DNA from: Mobiluncus sp963511525
Lineage (GTDB): Bacteria > Actinomycetota > Actinomycetes > Actinomycetales > Actinomycetaceae
Direction of reading: 5' to 3'
Length of the DNA stretch: 64,000 nt
NCBI RefSeq assembly: GCF_963511525.1
Contig: NZ_CAUPIY010000004.1
Location: forward strand, 124,001-188,000
Shown: piece by piece, positions 23,466 to 33,364 of the stretch
Layout: each line of letters begins with the position of its first letter
Position numbering within the stretch: the first letter of the stretch is position 1
The notes under the pieces: generated by a model
The model's input: only the letters and a program-made list of their open reading frames with translations
Database searches by the model: none
What the model was told of the DNA's origin: nothing
Translations under genes and position numbers: made by a program

Positions 23466-25595
23466 ATGGCAGAACATGAAAAACCGGGGCTGGGTGAGCG
23501 GTTTAAATACCGTTTCGACAACCTCATGTCCAAAGGCATGTTGGGGAAAATTTTCCTGCTGGGTCTGCTCAGCATCGTGTTTATTTTCATAATTTTTGTG
23601 TTGACCCGTATCTTTGAGCGCACGCCGATGGATCCGGGCAAACAGCTGTGGGTGACGCTGATGCGGACTTTTGACCCCGGCAACCTCAACGGGGACGAAG
23701 AAGTCTATTCAAAAGTTTTCGTGTTTTTCATGTTGTTAGCCACTCTGTACGGCATTTTTTTCTTGGCCACGTTTATTGGGATTATCAATAACGGCCTGGA
23801 AAACTACATGGATGCGCTCAATCAGGGTAAATCTCATGTCCTGGAACGTAACCACACCGTCCTCTTGGGCTTCAACGAAATCGCGTTCAATATTTTGGAA
23901 CAGCTTTTTCTGGCCAACCTCAGTGAACCCAAGAAAACTGTGGTGATTCTTTCCTCGGACCATGACCCGCAAGAGCTGGAAGACACTATCCACAACCGAT
24001 TCCGCTTGGGTCTGCAAGACGGAACCCCGCAGCGTAAGTACCAAAAACACACTCGGGTCATTTGCCGCAAAGGCGAAATTTACGCCGAAAACGATTTGGC
24101 GATGTGCTCCCTGGAACACTGCCATTCCGTCATCATCAACGCCAACAGTGACTTTTACACCATCAAAGCCATTATGGCTTGCCGGAAGTATCTGGAAAAC
24201 GTGGCGGCCGGGTCGGAACAAAACCAACCGCGGCGCCCCGGGCCTCATATCACAGCGGTTATTCACCAGAAAAAGAACATTAATGCCGCTTATATCGCCG
24301 GCGGAGAGTTTCTCGAAGTCATTTGCTACGAAGAGTTTATGTCCAGAATCATGGCGAATTCCGCTCGCCAGCCGGGGCTATCCCAAGTATTTAACATGCT
24401 GTTCAACTACCAAGATAGCGAAATTTACTCCGCCGATACCGCAAACCTGCGGCTTAACGGCACCCCCCTACCTCTTGAGAACATCCCGATTTATGAAATC
24501 AATCAATACCTTAAGAATGCGGTGGCTATCGGCGGTTATACGAGTCAAGGCGCGCCGCGGCTGAGCGTGGACGACAAACTCAATCGCCGGCAAATTCCTC
24601 ACAGTCTGCTGTTTCCCTCCATAGTCAACGAAACAAATCCGGGAACGCTGCGCGGTTTTGAGAAACTCTATCTGGTTGAGGAGGACAACGGGGTCGAGGA
24701 ACTGACCGAGAAAGTCTGCGATTGGTCAAATGATCCGAAGCCCTGGACGGTTCCGGATAAACCACGGGGCAACATCGTCATTATCGGGGCTAACGACCTG
24801 CTCCCCTCCGTGCTGGAGGGCTTTAGCGGATTCCTCAGCGACAATGCTTCAATTCTGGTGCTGGACAATGCCTCTAAGATTGCCCAAGCGAATAATTTTT
24901 GCCCCGAAGGTGTCGATGTTCGCTACGCGGCTTGCAATATCGATTCCTATGAGGAACTGGCGAAGTGGCTGCCCACTCCTGAACCCGCGTCCCCGGGCTG
25001 CGGCCCCAGCTGGGACTGCACTCGCAGCATTTTGCTGCTGTCCGACTTCCAGTGGGAACAAGCCGACGAGGCACACCCCGACCCGGATGACTTGTACAAC
25101 CGGATGAGTCTGGCGGATGAAAAAACGCTTTCGCGCCTCCTTTATGTCCGTCAACTCTGTACCCTGGCGTCCGAGCCTTACTCCATCACCTGTGAAATGA
25201 ACCTTGAGCAAAATCGGAGACTTGCCGAATACACCGGCAACGAGGATTATGTGGTGGGCACCAGCGTTACCGCCATGATTATTGCGCAAATCTCAGAGAG
25301 CCGCGATTTGTACCTAGTTTTCCGGGAGCTGCTCAGCCCCAACGGTTCCGAACTCTATATGCGCAAAGCTGGCTCCTACCTGGGATTTTCCGATTCTCCC
25401 AAAGCCTTCAACTTTTTTGAAATGTTGGCTCTCACGGCCCAAAAGAACGAAGTTCTGATCGGTTTTCGCCGCCGTGACACCGATGGCCAGTACGAAACGC
25501 CCGTCATCCTTCCGCCACGCTACGACGCTAGCGGCGCGCTGATTCGCTACACCATCCATCCTGAGGATTTGTTGGTCACCATCGCTGAACAGTAG
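23466..25595 (+). CDS. CASTOR/POLLUX-related ion channel
   Basis: 709 residues. Two N-terminal membrane helices (MLGKIFLLGLLSIVFIFIIF and VFVFFMLLATLYGIFFLATFIG) flank a short loop that would hold the pore. They are followed by a first RCK/NAD-binding-like domain starting VLERNHTVLLGFNEIAFNIL, and a second Rossmann-like part starting GNIVIIGANDLLPSVLEGF. This order matches plant CASTOR/POLLUX and their bacterial relatives, which conduct cations. No partner gene is evident. ATG 23466 has an AGGA site. Role in this organism unknown. Confidence 0.82.
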   Translation: MAEHEKPGLGERFKYRFDNLMSKGMLGKIFLLGLLSIVFIFIIFVLTRIFERTPMDPGKQLWVTLMRTFDPGNLNGDEEVYSKVFVFFMLLATLYGIFFLATFIGIINNGLENYMDALNQGKSHVLERNHTVLLGFNEIAFNILEQLFLANLSEPKKTVVILSSDHDPQELEDTIHNRFRLGLQDGTPQRKYQKHTRVICRKGEIYAENDLAMCSLEHCHSVIINANSDFYTIKAIMACRKYLENVAAGSEQNQPRRPGPHITAVIHQKKNINAAYIAGGEFLEVICYEEFMSRIMANSARQPGLSQVFNMLFNYQDSEIYSADTANLRLNGTPLPLENIPIYEINQYLKNAVAIGGYTSQGAPRLSVDDKLNRRQIPHSLLFPSIVNETNPGTLRGFEKLYLVEEDNGVEELTEKVCDWSNDPKPWTVPDKPRGNIVIIGANDLLPSVLEGFSGFLSDNASILVLDNASKIAQANNFCPEGVDVRYAACNIDSYEELAKWLPTPEPASPGCGPSWDCTRSILLLSDFQWEQADEAHPDPDDLYNRMSLADEKTLSRLLYVRQLCTLASEPYSITCEMNLEQNRRLAEYTGNEDYVVGTSVTAMIIAQISESRDLYLVFRELLSPNGSELYMRKAGSYLGFSDSPKAFNFFEMLALTAQKNEVLIGFRRRDTDGQYETPVILPPRYDASGALIRYTIHPEDLLVTIAEQ

Positions 25596-25704
25596 TCGCA
25601 CTCGCTTGCTTCACAAGGGGTTGGCTCCGGTGTCCGGTGCCGTTACGGGGCGCTGCGGGGTCGCTGGGCAGGGCGAAATGTCTGGCGGGTCGTAGGATAG
25701 AGAC

Positions 25705-26175
25705 ATGGAACAGAAACTCAACGTGGGCGATGCGGCCCCGGACTTTACAATCGAAACCACCGCAGGAACCTTCCACCTGGCCGAGGCTCGTCAAGCCGCG
25801 AAAGCCGGGGTGGTCGTGTACTTTTACCCCCGCGCGATGACCCCGGGCTGCACCACGGAGGCTTGTGACTTCCGCGATTCCCTGAACTCCCTGAAATCCG
25901 CGGGATACACGGTCATCGGGATTAGCCCGGATAAAATGCCCGCCCTGGAAAAGTTCCGCGACAAACAGACCCTGAACTTTGCCTTGGGCTCCGACCCGGA
26001 GCATACAGTCCTGTCTGACTATGGCGTGTGGCAGGTGAAACCCCTGACGAAAAAGCTCGGGGTGGTGCGCTCCACGTTCGTAGTCAGCCCGGATGGCACG
26101 CTGATTTCCGCGAAATACAACGTGCGGGCGACCGGGCATGTCGCCCGCCTGCGCAAAGAACTCGGACTGGATTAA
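25705..26175 (+). CDS. bcp: Thioredoxin-dependent peroxiredoxin, Bcp type
   Basis: 156 residues; reduces peroxides in the cytoplasm. The peroxidatic cysteine lies in YPRAMTPGCTTEACDFRD, with the resolving cysteine five residues later, the Bcp/PrxQ arrangement. KLNVGDAAPDFTIET and RSTFVVSPDGTL are family signatures. The usual K in FYPK is replaced (YPR). The ATG follows AGGATAGAG. A stand-alone gene convergent with the MFS gene: their stops are 1 base apart. Confidence 0.93.
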   Translation: MEQKLNVGDAAPDFTIETTAGTFHLAEARQAAKAGVVVYFYPRAMTPGCTTEACDFRDSLNSLKSAGYTVIGISPDKMPALEKFRDKQTLNFALGSDPEHTVLSDYGVWQVKPLTKKLGVVRSTFVVSPDGTLISAKYNVRATGHVARLRKELGLD

Positions 26176-26176
26176 A

Positions 26177-27646
26177 TCACTGTTCGTCGAGGCCGCTATC
26201 AGGGTTCTCGCCGGTTTCGTCAGAAGGGTCGCCGCTGGGGTTTTCCGAAGTGTTCTCGGTTGGGTTTTCACGAGGGTCCTCGCTAGCGTCCTCGGTCGGA
26301 TCCGATTCGGGACCGTAATAGCCGGGGTCTACGGGATAGACGGTCTGCAGCGGGCTCGGCCCGCAGTCGTAGTGGCGTTCCCGAGGGCCTTCCATCAGCA
26401 AGAACGGCCACCGGCGCTGCCAGGAAAACCGCAGCTGCCAAGCAAACAGCGCCCAGATAAACACCGCTATCGCCGCACCCATACAGGCCAGCGCCCCCAA
26501 ACCGATGCTCCAACGGGCTCCGAAAGTCTTTCCAACCCAGCCCACCAGCGGGGACCCGATGGGCGTGGCACCCAGGTTGAACACGAAGTAAATCGAGAGG
26601 ACCCGCCCTCGTAAACTTTCGGGCGTAGACGTTTGAATCAGGGCGTTTGCCGCGGTCAACAGGGTAATCATGAAGAACCCGGCGGGTATGGACATGACCG
26701 CAAAAGCCCAATAGGTCGGGCACAGCGCCAAAAGCGCCTCGGCCAATCCAAAAAAGAAAACCCCGGAAATGACCATCGCGAAACGCGGGTGAGTGCGCCG
26801 CGCCGCCAGCAGCGCGCCCGAGAGAGAACCGACCGCCAGCATCGTCCCCAGCAAACCGTACTCGCCCGGCCCTTTGGCATACACATCGGTGGCCATGAAA
26901 GCCTGGGTCATCTGCAGGTTGAATCCGAAAGCGCCGGTCAGGGTTATCAGGAAGATGATGGCTTTCAGGTCGGAGCGGGATTGCACGTAGGCGAAACCCT
27001 CCCGAATCATGCCACGACGCCGCACCCCGCGCTTGACCGAAAAGAAATTTTCCCTTCGCATCAGCGCCAGAGTCACTACCGGAATCACGAAAATGACCGT
27101 GTTGATGACGAACACCCAGCCCGGACCCAGCACCGCGATCAACACCCCCGCCAGGGCGGGACCAATCAGTCGGGCGATGTTGAAAGCCATCGAGTTCAGC
27201 CCCACCGCGTTGGGCAGGCAGTCCGCCGGCACCAGTTCCGCGATGAAAGTTTGGCGCTGCGCAATCGCCAGGGCATCGAAAATGCCGGTCACGAACGCGA
27301 TGAGGTAGATTTCAAACAGCTGAGCCGAGCCGGTCAGCAGCAACATCCCCAGAATCAATCCCAGCAGGGCCACCCCGGATTGGGTAATCTGCAGCATCCG
27401 GCGCCGATCCATCCAATCTGCCAACGCCCCGCCAAAGAAACCGAAAATCAGCTGGGGCAGGAACTGCAGGGCGGTGGTCATCCCGACCGCGAACGCGTCG
27501 TTGTCGGTCAAAACGACCAGGACCACCCAAATCTGGGCGACACGCTGCATCCACATCGCGGTAGCCGCAAACAGATTCGAGACAAACCACAGCCGAAAAT
27601 TCGCGAACCGCAGTGAATAGAAGGTTTTACTGGCCAAGCGGCTCAT
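26177..27646 (-). CDS. MFS transporter, EntS/MFS_3 (DHA3) family
   Basis: 489 residues: a 12-helix exporter followed by a roughly 75-residue hydrophilic tail dominated by Asp/Glu/Asn/Pro repeats (DASEDPRENPTENTSENPSG). The N-terminus SLRFANFRLWFVSNLFAATAMWMQRVAQIW and FGGALADWMDRRRMLQITQ are typical of the EntS-like family, which exports siderophores or drugs. The substrate is unknown. It lies downstream of topA on the same strand; a small hairpin (TGGTCTCG/CGAGACCA, 27685-27711) separates them. Confidence 0.85.
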   Translation of the reverse strand: MSRLASKTFYSLRFANFRLWFVSNLFAATAMWMQRVAQIWVVLVVLTDNDAFAVGMTTALQFLPQLIFGFFGGALADWMDRRRMLQITQSGVALLGLILGMLLLTGSAQLFEIYLIAFVTGIFDALAIAQRQTFIAELVPADCLPNAVGLNSMAFNIARLIGPALAGVLIAVLGPGWVFVINTVIFVIPVVTLALMRRENFFSVKRGVRRRGMIREGFAYVQSRSDLKAIIFLITLTGAFGFNLQMTQAFMATDVYAKGPGEYGLLGTMLAVGSLSGALLAARRTHPRFAMVISGVFFFGLAEALLALCPTYWAFAVMSIPAGFFMITLLTAANALIQTSTPESLRGRVLSIYFVFNLGATPIGSPLVGWVGKTFGARWSIGLGALACMGAAIAVFIWALFAWQLRFSWQRRWPFLLMEGPRERHYDCGPSPLQTVYPVDPGYYGPESDPTEDASEDPRENPTENTSENPSGDPSDETGENPDSGLDEQ

Positions 27647-27716
27647 CTTCTTTCTATTCCACAGGTTCCCCTAGGCGTGGTCTCGCTGTTGGGGGTCGAG
27701 ACCAGCAGGTTTTCGC

Positions 27717-30446
27717 TTACTTTTTCTTGGTCTTTGCAGTAGTTTTCTTCGCCGTAGTTTTGCGTGCCGGCGCTTTGCGTTTCTTAGTTGGCCCTTTGGC
27801 GCGTTTTATGGCCAAAAGTTCAAACGCGGAGCTTTCGGTCAGCGTGGCGGGGTCGGTGCCGCGCGGCACGGTCGCGTTCGTGGTTCCGTCCGTCACATAA
27901 GGTCCATAGCGGCCGTTCTTAAGGGTGACTTTCTGGCCCGTTTCGGGATCCTCGCCAAACTCCATCATCACCGTTTGCGACGTCGCCGCCCGCCCGCGAG
28001 TTTTCGGAGCTGCCAGCAACGCCAATGCCTCTTCGGTCGTCAACGTGAACAGCTGTTCCTCGCTTTCCAGTGAACGCGTGTCAGTACCGCGCTTGATGTA
28101 CGGCCCGTACCGCCCGTTAGACGCCACAATGTCCACGCCTTCACTGTCCTGACCGACCGTGCGCGGCAGGCTTAACAGCTGCAGGGCTTCCTCCAGGGTA
28201 ATCGTGTCCGGGGACTGAGTTTTCAGCAGGGAGGCCGTCCGATTCTTGGGTTTCTTTTTCGCGGTCTTCTTTGCTTTGGTGTCGCTGTCCGTCTCGGCTT
28301 TCGGTTCCGGGGCCAGTTCCTCCACGTAAGGACCAAACCTGCCGTTCTTGGCGACAATCTGAAGTCCGGTTTCGGGGTGTACCCCCACCACCCGGTCGCC
28401 TTGGGCACCTTTTTCCAACAGTTCCCGGGCCATCTCCAGAGTCAGCTCATCGGGAGCCACTGTATCTGGAACCGAAGCGCGTTCCTCGCCGCGCTGCAGG
28501 TAGGGGCCGTAGCGTCCCACGCGCAGGGCGATTCCTTCACCCAGCTCCACTGTGTTTAGGGCGGCAGCATCAATATCTCCCAGCTCCGCCACCGCGCGCT
28601 GTAGCCCTAATCCTTGCAGGTCAGAGCCTTTACCGTGACCGTACCAAAAGTCCTTTAACCACTGGGTGCGGTCGGCTTGCCCGGCCGCGATTTTATCCAA
28701 ATCGGCTTCCATATCTGCCGTAAAGTCGTAATCAATGAGCCCGGGCAGGTTTTCTTCCAGCAGTTTCACCACGGAAAACGCCAGCCATGACGGCACCAGA
28801 GCCTGCCCGCGGCGATACACATACTGCCGATCGACAATGGTGGAAATGGTCGAAGCGTAGGTGGAGGGTCGCCCTATCTCGCGTTCTTCCATCGCTTTGA
28901 CCAGCGACGCGTCAGTGTAGCGGGCGGGCGGGGTCGTGAAGTGCTGCCGCTCCTGACCGGAGTCCAGGTTATTGAGATGTAGCCGGTCCGCGGCTTGCAT
29001 CCGTGGCAGTCTCGCCTCGCCGGTCTTGCCCTCGCCGGAAGTCACCGCGGGCTCATCGCCCTCATCCCGGCCTTCCTCGTAAGCGGCGAGGAAACCGGGA
29101 TTTTCAATCACTGTTCCGGATGCCCCGAACTCGGCGTGAACCGAGCCATCAGCAGGAACAGCCGCAATCTTCACCGACACGGTGGTGCCGGTGGCATCGT
29201 TCATTTGGCAAGCCAGGGTGCGCCGGAAGATGAGGTTGTATAGCTTCCATTCGCGCGCATTGAGTTTGCCTTCCAGACTCGAGGGCAGTTGGAACTGCTC
29301 CCCCGCGGGGCGGATAGCTTCGTGAGCCTCCTGAGCCCCTTTCGTCTTTGTTTCGTAAATTCGGGGTTTGGCGGGTACTGCATCCTTGCCGAAGCGGCTC
29401 ACCGCCAGGGACCGAGCCGCGGAAATAGCCTGTTCAGACAGGTTGACTGAGTCGGTACGCATGTAGGTGATGTAGCCGTTTTCGTACAGAGACTGTGCCA
29501 CGCGCATCGTGTCTCGCGAGTTCAACCGTAGTTTCCGGGACGCTTCTTGCTGCAGGGAGGACGTCGTGAACGGGGCGGGGGGACGGCGCCGATAAGGCTT
29601 GGAGTCTACGTCGTCGACCGACCAGGTCGCGCCTGTGCTGATGGCGTCAGCCAGCTTTCGTGCCGTGGCGCCATCCAGCGCAAACACCCCGGCCTTTTGT
29701 GCCGCGGACTTGAGCTTTCCGTGCTCGTCAAAGTCTTTGCCGGTCGCAATGCGTTTGCCATCCACCTCCCGCAAGGTGGCGGAGAACTCGGTGCCGTCCG
29801 CCTCGGGAGTCAGCCACGCCACCAAATCCCAGTATTCAGCAGAGGTAAAACTCATCCTGTCGCGTTCCCGGTCGACGACCATCCGGGTCGCCACCGACTG
29901 CACCCGTCCTGCTGACAAGCCGGTACGAATCTTGCGCCACAGCAGGGGGGAGACTTCGTATCCGACCAGGCGGTCGAGGATACGGCGAGTCTCTTGGGCA
30001 TTGACCAGGTCGGTGTCTAGCTCGCGGGGGTGGTTCAGGGCGTGGTTGATAGCGTCCCTAGTAATCTCGTGAAACACCATGCGTTTCACGGGGACTTTCG
30101 GTTTCAGCACCTCCAGCAGGTGCCAGGCAATAGCCTCCCCCTCGCGGTCCTCATCAGTGGCCAGCAGGAGTTCGTCAGCATCTTTCAGCCGGGCTTTCAG
30201 CTCGCTAACTTTCTTTTTCTTATCCCCGTCAACCACGTAATACGGCTCGAAGTCGTGATCCAAGTCAACCGCGAACTTCGCGTAGCCGGTCTTTTTCAAC
30301 GCGGCGGGAAGATCAGAGGGCTGCGCGAGGTCACGAATGTGACCCACCGATGCCTCCACGTCGAAGTCGTCGCCAAGAAACCTCCCAATGGTTCGGGCTT
30401 TCGCCGGGGACTCGACAATCACGAGTTTTTGGTTTGCTTCAGCCAC
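27717..30446 (-). CDS. topA: DNA topoisomerase I (type IA)
   Basis: 909 residues; relaxes negative supercoils. The Toprim domain runs from KLVIVESPAKARTIGRFLG to LLATDEDREGEAIAWH, which carries the acidic metal ligands. The catalytic tyrosine is in GYITYMRTDS. PSTYASTISTIVDRQYV is the conserved domain IV stretch. The C-terminus holds four repeated GRYGPY-containing modules in place of zinc fingers, followed by a Lys/Ala/Thr-rich tail, typical of actinobacterial TopA. The start is GTG 30446 with an AAGGAG site. Confidence 0.97.
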   Translation of the reverse strand: MAEANQKLVIVESPAKARTIGRFLGDDFDVEASVGHIRDLAQPSDLPAALKKTGYAKFAVDLDHDFEPYYVVDGDKKKKVSELKARLKDADELLLATDEDREGEAIAWHLLEVLKPKVPVKRMVFHEITRDAINHALNHPRELDTDLVNAQETRRILDRLVGYEVSPLLWRKIRTGLSAGRVQSVATRMVVDRERDRMSFTSAEYWDLVAWLTPEADGTEFSATLREVDGKRIATGKDFDEHGKLKSAAQKAGVFALDGATARKLADAISTGATWSVDDVDSKPYRRRPPAPFTTSSLQQEASRKLRLNSRDTMRVAQSLYENGYITYMRTDSVNLSEQAISAARSLAVSRFGKDAVPAKPRIYETKTKGAQEAHEAIRPAGEQFQLPSSLEGKLNAREWKLYNLIFRRTLACQMNDATGTTVSVKIAAVPADGSVHAEFGASGTVIENPGFLAAYEEGRDEGDEPAVTSGEGKTGEARLPRMQAADRLHLNNLDSGQERQHFTTPPARYTDASLVKAMEEREIGRPSTYASTISTIVDRQYVYRRGQALVPSWLAFSVVKLLEENLPGLIDYDFTADMEADLDKIAAGQADRTQWLKDFWYGHGKGSDLQGLGLQRAVAELGDIDAAALNTVELGEGIALRVGRYGPYLQRGEERASVPDTVAPDELTLEMARELLEKGAQGDRVVGVHPETGLQIVAKNGRFGPYVEELAPEPKAETDSDTKAKKTAKKKPKNRTASLLKTQSPDTITLEEALQLLSLPRTVGQDSEGVDIVASNGRYGPYIKRGTDTRSLESEEQLFTLTTEEALALLAAPKTRGRAATSQTVMMEFGEDPETGQKVTLKNGRYGPYVTDGTTNATVPRGTDPATLTESSAFELLAIKRAKGPTKKRKAPARKTTAKKTTAKTKKK

Positions 30447-30588
30447 TAAGTCTTACTCCTTTTAAATGCGCAAAAAATGAGTTTACCTTCTGAAAGATAC
30501 CTCGAATTCCCCGATTGGGTAAAATTCAGGGGTTTTCCGGGGGACTTTGTCACCATCGAAATTGTCAGGTCTAATCGCCCTTTCTGCT

Positions 30589-30604
30589 TGTGATTTATAT
30601 CACA
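30589..30604. promoter_or_regulatory. CRP/GlxR-type operator
   Basis: TGTGATTTATATCACA matches the CRP-family consensus TGTGA-N6-TCACA in every fixed position. It lies 143 bases upstream of topA and 263 upstream of the secreted CAP-like gene, so its target is unclear. Confidence 0.75.
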
Positions 30605-30738
30605 CAAGCCTTACCGGCACCACGTACATCCGACCTTTTGCACTCCCACTCAGCGCAAAGACCAAGGGTAGACCCCCTGCCGGAGGAAAAGCGGACCCAA
30701 CTCCCTTTCGCTGGTCTCGCCTGCAAGAAGTCGCGATA

Positions 30739-30744
30739 TATAAT
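30739..30744 (+). promoter_or_regulatory. Candidate -10 element of the CAP-protein gene
   Basis: A perfect TATAAT about 120 bases before ATG 30867. No good -35 hexamer lies 16-18 bases upstream, so activation by a bound regulator is possible. Confidence 0.35.
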
Positions 30745-30866
30745 TCTCATTCACGACTCATAAAGGTCGATACGATTAAAGAGGGAAAGTGCGCCCAATT
30801 CACCTGGTCTTTGTCAGATTGGAAGGAGGCCGGGGCGTTGCCGTTTTGCGAGGGGAGGGCTGAACG

Positions 30867-32624
30867 ATGCGCCGTGCGTTAGACACTAAACTGACGCCAG
30901 CACTGGCATTCGTCTCCATCGTCGGTATCCTCGTGGCATGTGTGCTGGAAGTTCCCGCTAGCGGGCATGGCAGCAAATTCGGTGCGGCAAAAACCCCCGA
31001 CCGAGTCCACTCCGCCGAACTGCACCAGCCGGCGCCACCGGACGACAACTTTATCGACACGACTTCTAAATCTGAAGTTCGCCGTGCCTACCTGGCACAT
31101 TACGAAAAAAACATGATTCGTCCCGCCATGAGTGTCGGGGTGGACCTGGAAAAATGCGACCCCGGTCAAGCCGTAACGGACGGGATTCTTCCCATTATGG
31201 AGGCCTGGAATTTTATGCGCGGTCTCAACGGCTTAAACGCCGTCACCTTGGACACTTCGGGAGCAATCGCTCCCTACACTCAAGCCGCCGCAATGGTCAG
31301 CGCCCGCAACGGCAAACTGTCACACTATCCGGCGGTAGAGGGGTTTGCTTGTGCTACCGATGATGCGGTGCGCGGGGCAAGACATTCCAACCTCGCCCAA
31401 TCCATCTCACAAACTTCTGCAGAAACTGCCCTATGGTACTACATGGATTATTCCAGCCAATCCAACCCCACCAATGACCAGCTCGGGCACCGCCTGTTTA
31501 TGATGGATCCGCAGTTGTCCCTGACTTCTATCGGGGCCGTGGCAGGCTATACCGCTATCTCGGTTCGCACCGGTGAACCCTATCCGGGGCTGCCCGCCGA
31601 AGCCATGCATAATCCCCAAGCCCCCTCCCCGGAATGGATGAGCTGGCCATCGGCCGGGTTCTTTCCCAAACAGCTGCTGACCTCGGTTGGGGAAACCAAC
31701 TCGGGGATGGATCTGGAACGTTGGAGTTTCTCGGTACTGAACGCGGACCTTTCCTCCGCGAAAGCCAGCATTATTGACCCGACCGGGCACCCGGTTCCGC
31801 TCACCACCATTCACCCCGGCGAAAAGGGGGTCACGTTCACGCCTCGTGCCATCGCGGACTACTCCACCCTGCTGATGAAGTTCCCCACGATTGAACGAAA
31901 GCCTGTCGGCCAGGAAAACCTGGTGTACAAAGTCAAGATTGACGGGGTGAAAAACGCGCCGAAGAGCACCTATGAATATCAGGTGGCGCTGTTTGACCCG
32001 CTGACCCCCCTGGAGAAAACCGCGCCTCAGATTCAGCTGATGGAACAACCCCTCACCGGTGTGGGATACAAGCTTGTCAACCCGATTAGGATGCAAGTCT
32101 CGGCTTGGCCGGTGCCGAAATATCAGTGGCAAGAACGCGACCATGCCGGAGCCTGGAGGGATATCCCCGATGCGACCCAGGAAACTTTCACTCCCGATGG
32201 TATCTGGACTTGGAACCGATCCAAGAACACCGAATATCGCCTGATGGCGACCTCTTCGGAAGGAACCGCCACTTCTGAACCGGTGCGGGTGGCGGTGCAG
32301 GGGCTAAAGAATATGCCGACCAGCGCAAAAGCCCCGGTGGGGTCGCGTGTCTCGTTTGAGGCGTCACCCATCATGGATCCTGACGGCTCCCTATTCGACA
32401 CGACCTATGAGTGGCAGGTGAAACGCGCCGGAATCTGGCAGCGAATCTTCGACGACGGGCATTTTGAAGACACCACCACGAACCGCCTGTCTATCAGTCG
32501 GGTTACCCCTGCTGACCAAGGGCTTGCGTTCCGCTTGGTAGTTCGCTCCAAGATTTTCAAACTGTCCGGCTACGACGTGGTGGTTTCCTGGTCGGACGGC
32601 AACGCCAAACTCACGGTTTACTAA
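30867..32624 (+). CDS. Secreted CAP/SCP-like domain protein with Ig-like C-terminal domains
   Basis: 585 residues. The N-terminal hydrophobic segment (LTPALAFVSIVGILVACVLEVPA) is a signal peptide or anchor. Residues about 65-235 look like a CAP-superfamily domain (FMRGLNGLNAVTLDTS, AAAMVSARNGKLSHYP and a second His in QLGHRLFMMD). The C-terminal half holds two Ig-like domains with YQWQERDHAGAWRDIP and YEWQVKRAGIWQRIFDD repeats. It is probably cell-surface. A GGGAGGG ribosome site precedes the ATG. Function unknown; no sortase motif is seen. Confidence 0.7.
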   Translation: MRRALDTKLTPALAFVSIVGILVACVLEVPASGHGSKFGAAKTPDRVHSAELHQPAPPDDNFIDTTSKSEVRRAYLAHYEKNMIRPAMSVGVDLEKCDPGQAVTDGILPIMEAWNFMRGLNGLNAVTLDTSGAIAPYTQAAAMVSARNGKLSHYPAVEGFACATDDAVRGARHSNLAQSISQTSAETALWYYMDYSSQSNPTNDQLGHRLFMMDPQLSLTSIGAVAGYTAISVRTGEPYPGLPAEAMHNPQAPSPEWMSWPSAGFFPKQLLTSVGETNSGMDLERWSFSVLNADLSSAKASIIDPTGHPVPLTTIHPGEKGVTFTPRAIADYSTLLMKFPTIERKPVGQENLVYKVKIDGVKNAPKSTYEYQVALFDPLTPLEKTAPQIQLMEQPLTGVGYKLVNPIRMQVSAWPVPKYQWQERDHAGAWRDIPDATQETFTPDGIWTWNRSKNTEYRLMATSSEGTATSEPVRVAVQGLKNMPTSAKAPVGSRVSFEASPIMDPDGSLFDTTYEWQVKRAGIWQRIFDDGHFEDTTTNRLSISRVTPADQGLAFRLVVRSKIFKLSGYDVVVSWSDGNAKLTVY

Positions 32625-32744
32625 TTCTTACTTAACATTTCTTTGCTAAGTCTTGACGATCGTATCCTCACTAAATTACGATTTTTTTATTGCTCCGATG
32701 AGGGGCAATGGCAGAATATTTCGACTTCAGAAAGGATACGCGCA

Positions 32745-33278
32745 ATGAACAAACAATACCGGACACTTCACCGCAGCTGTGCGGGCACCGCGCTGGCTTT
32801 AGCTATGCTGGGCGTTGCGGCTTGTTCACCGGCAACTGAAAATGCTGCCACTGATACGCCTGAGAGTACTCCTGAAAGCACAGGACATATCTTGCCGACG
32901 GCGCAAGTGAAAGCTATTACCGACGCGGTAAATGCTGATGTCGAGGAAGGGTCAGTTAGGACTACATCTGGTCCGAAACCGAGCTATCAACTTGATGCCA
33001 AGAAACAAAAGACCATTATGAATATCAGAGATGAAGATAAGTCCAAGTGGGAGAAAGGAACCTACCGGTTCCAAGTTTTTTGCATCGGGCAAGGCACTCT
33101 GAACGCATCGTTTACGGTTGGTGACCAAACGGAATCTATTTCGGATATGGTTTGCTCCGATGGCGTGACTTCAGAAAATGTCACACTCTCGATTGACGAG
33201 GCCGACAATAGCGTGGTGAGCATTGAACCGTCAGACGACGCGAAGATCGAAATTGCTTATCGTATTGATAAGTTATAA
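32745..33278 (+). CDS. Lipoprotein of unknown function
   Basis: 177 residues; lipoprotein signal peptide with lipobox VAAC, a Thr/Glu/Ser/Pro-rich spacer (ATDTPESTPEST), then a beta-rich domain with two cysteines (FCIGQG and MVCSDG), probably disulfide-linked. The base composition is visibly lower in GC than neighbouring genes, suggesting transfer. ATG 32745 has an AAAGGA site. No family recognised. Confidence 0.7.
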   Translation: MNKQYRTLHRSCAGTALALAMLGVAACSPATENAATDTPESTPESTGHILPTAQVKAITDAVNADVEEGSVRTTSGPKPSYQLDAKKQKTIMNIRDEDKSKWEKGTYRFQVFCIGQGTLNASFTVGDQTESISDMVCSDGVTSENVTLSIDEADNSVVSIEPSDDAKIEIAYRIDKL

Positions 33279-33297
33279 CCATAAATAATTCTATAAA

Positions 33298-33329
33298 GGC
33301 GGGCAGTCACCGAATGGTGACTGCCCGCC
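33298..33329. terminator. Terminator between convergent genes
   Basis: GGCGGGCAGTCACC and GGTGACTGCCCGCC form a perfect 14-base stem around GAAT, 19 bases after the lipoprotein stop. It can serve both this gene and pckG. Confidence 0.9.
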
Positions 33330-33364
33330 AAAATATTAATGGGTCAGTGCCCCATGAGCACTAA

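Larger units (their letters stand above)
30447..30866. other. topA / CAP-protein divergent intergenic region
   Basis: A 420-base gap holding the start regions of both divergent genes, a CRP/GlxR-type box (30589-30604) and a perfect TATAAT (30739-30744). An open frame across it lacks any protein signature. Confidence 0.6.

Noticed and set aside
26633..27616. A 327-codon open frame antisense to the EntS-like MFS gene
   Set aside because: Composition dominated by Gln/Arg/His/Gly, no domain, fully covered by the real gene on the other strand.
30547..30882. A 111-codon open frame in the topA/CAP gap
   Set aside because: No ribosome site or family signature, and it runs across the CRP-type box and the candidate promoter into the next gene's start.
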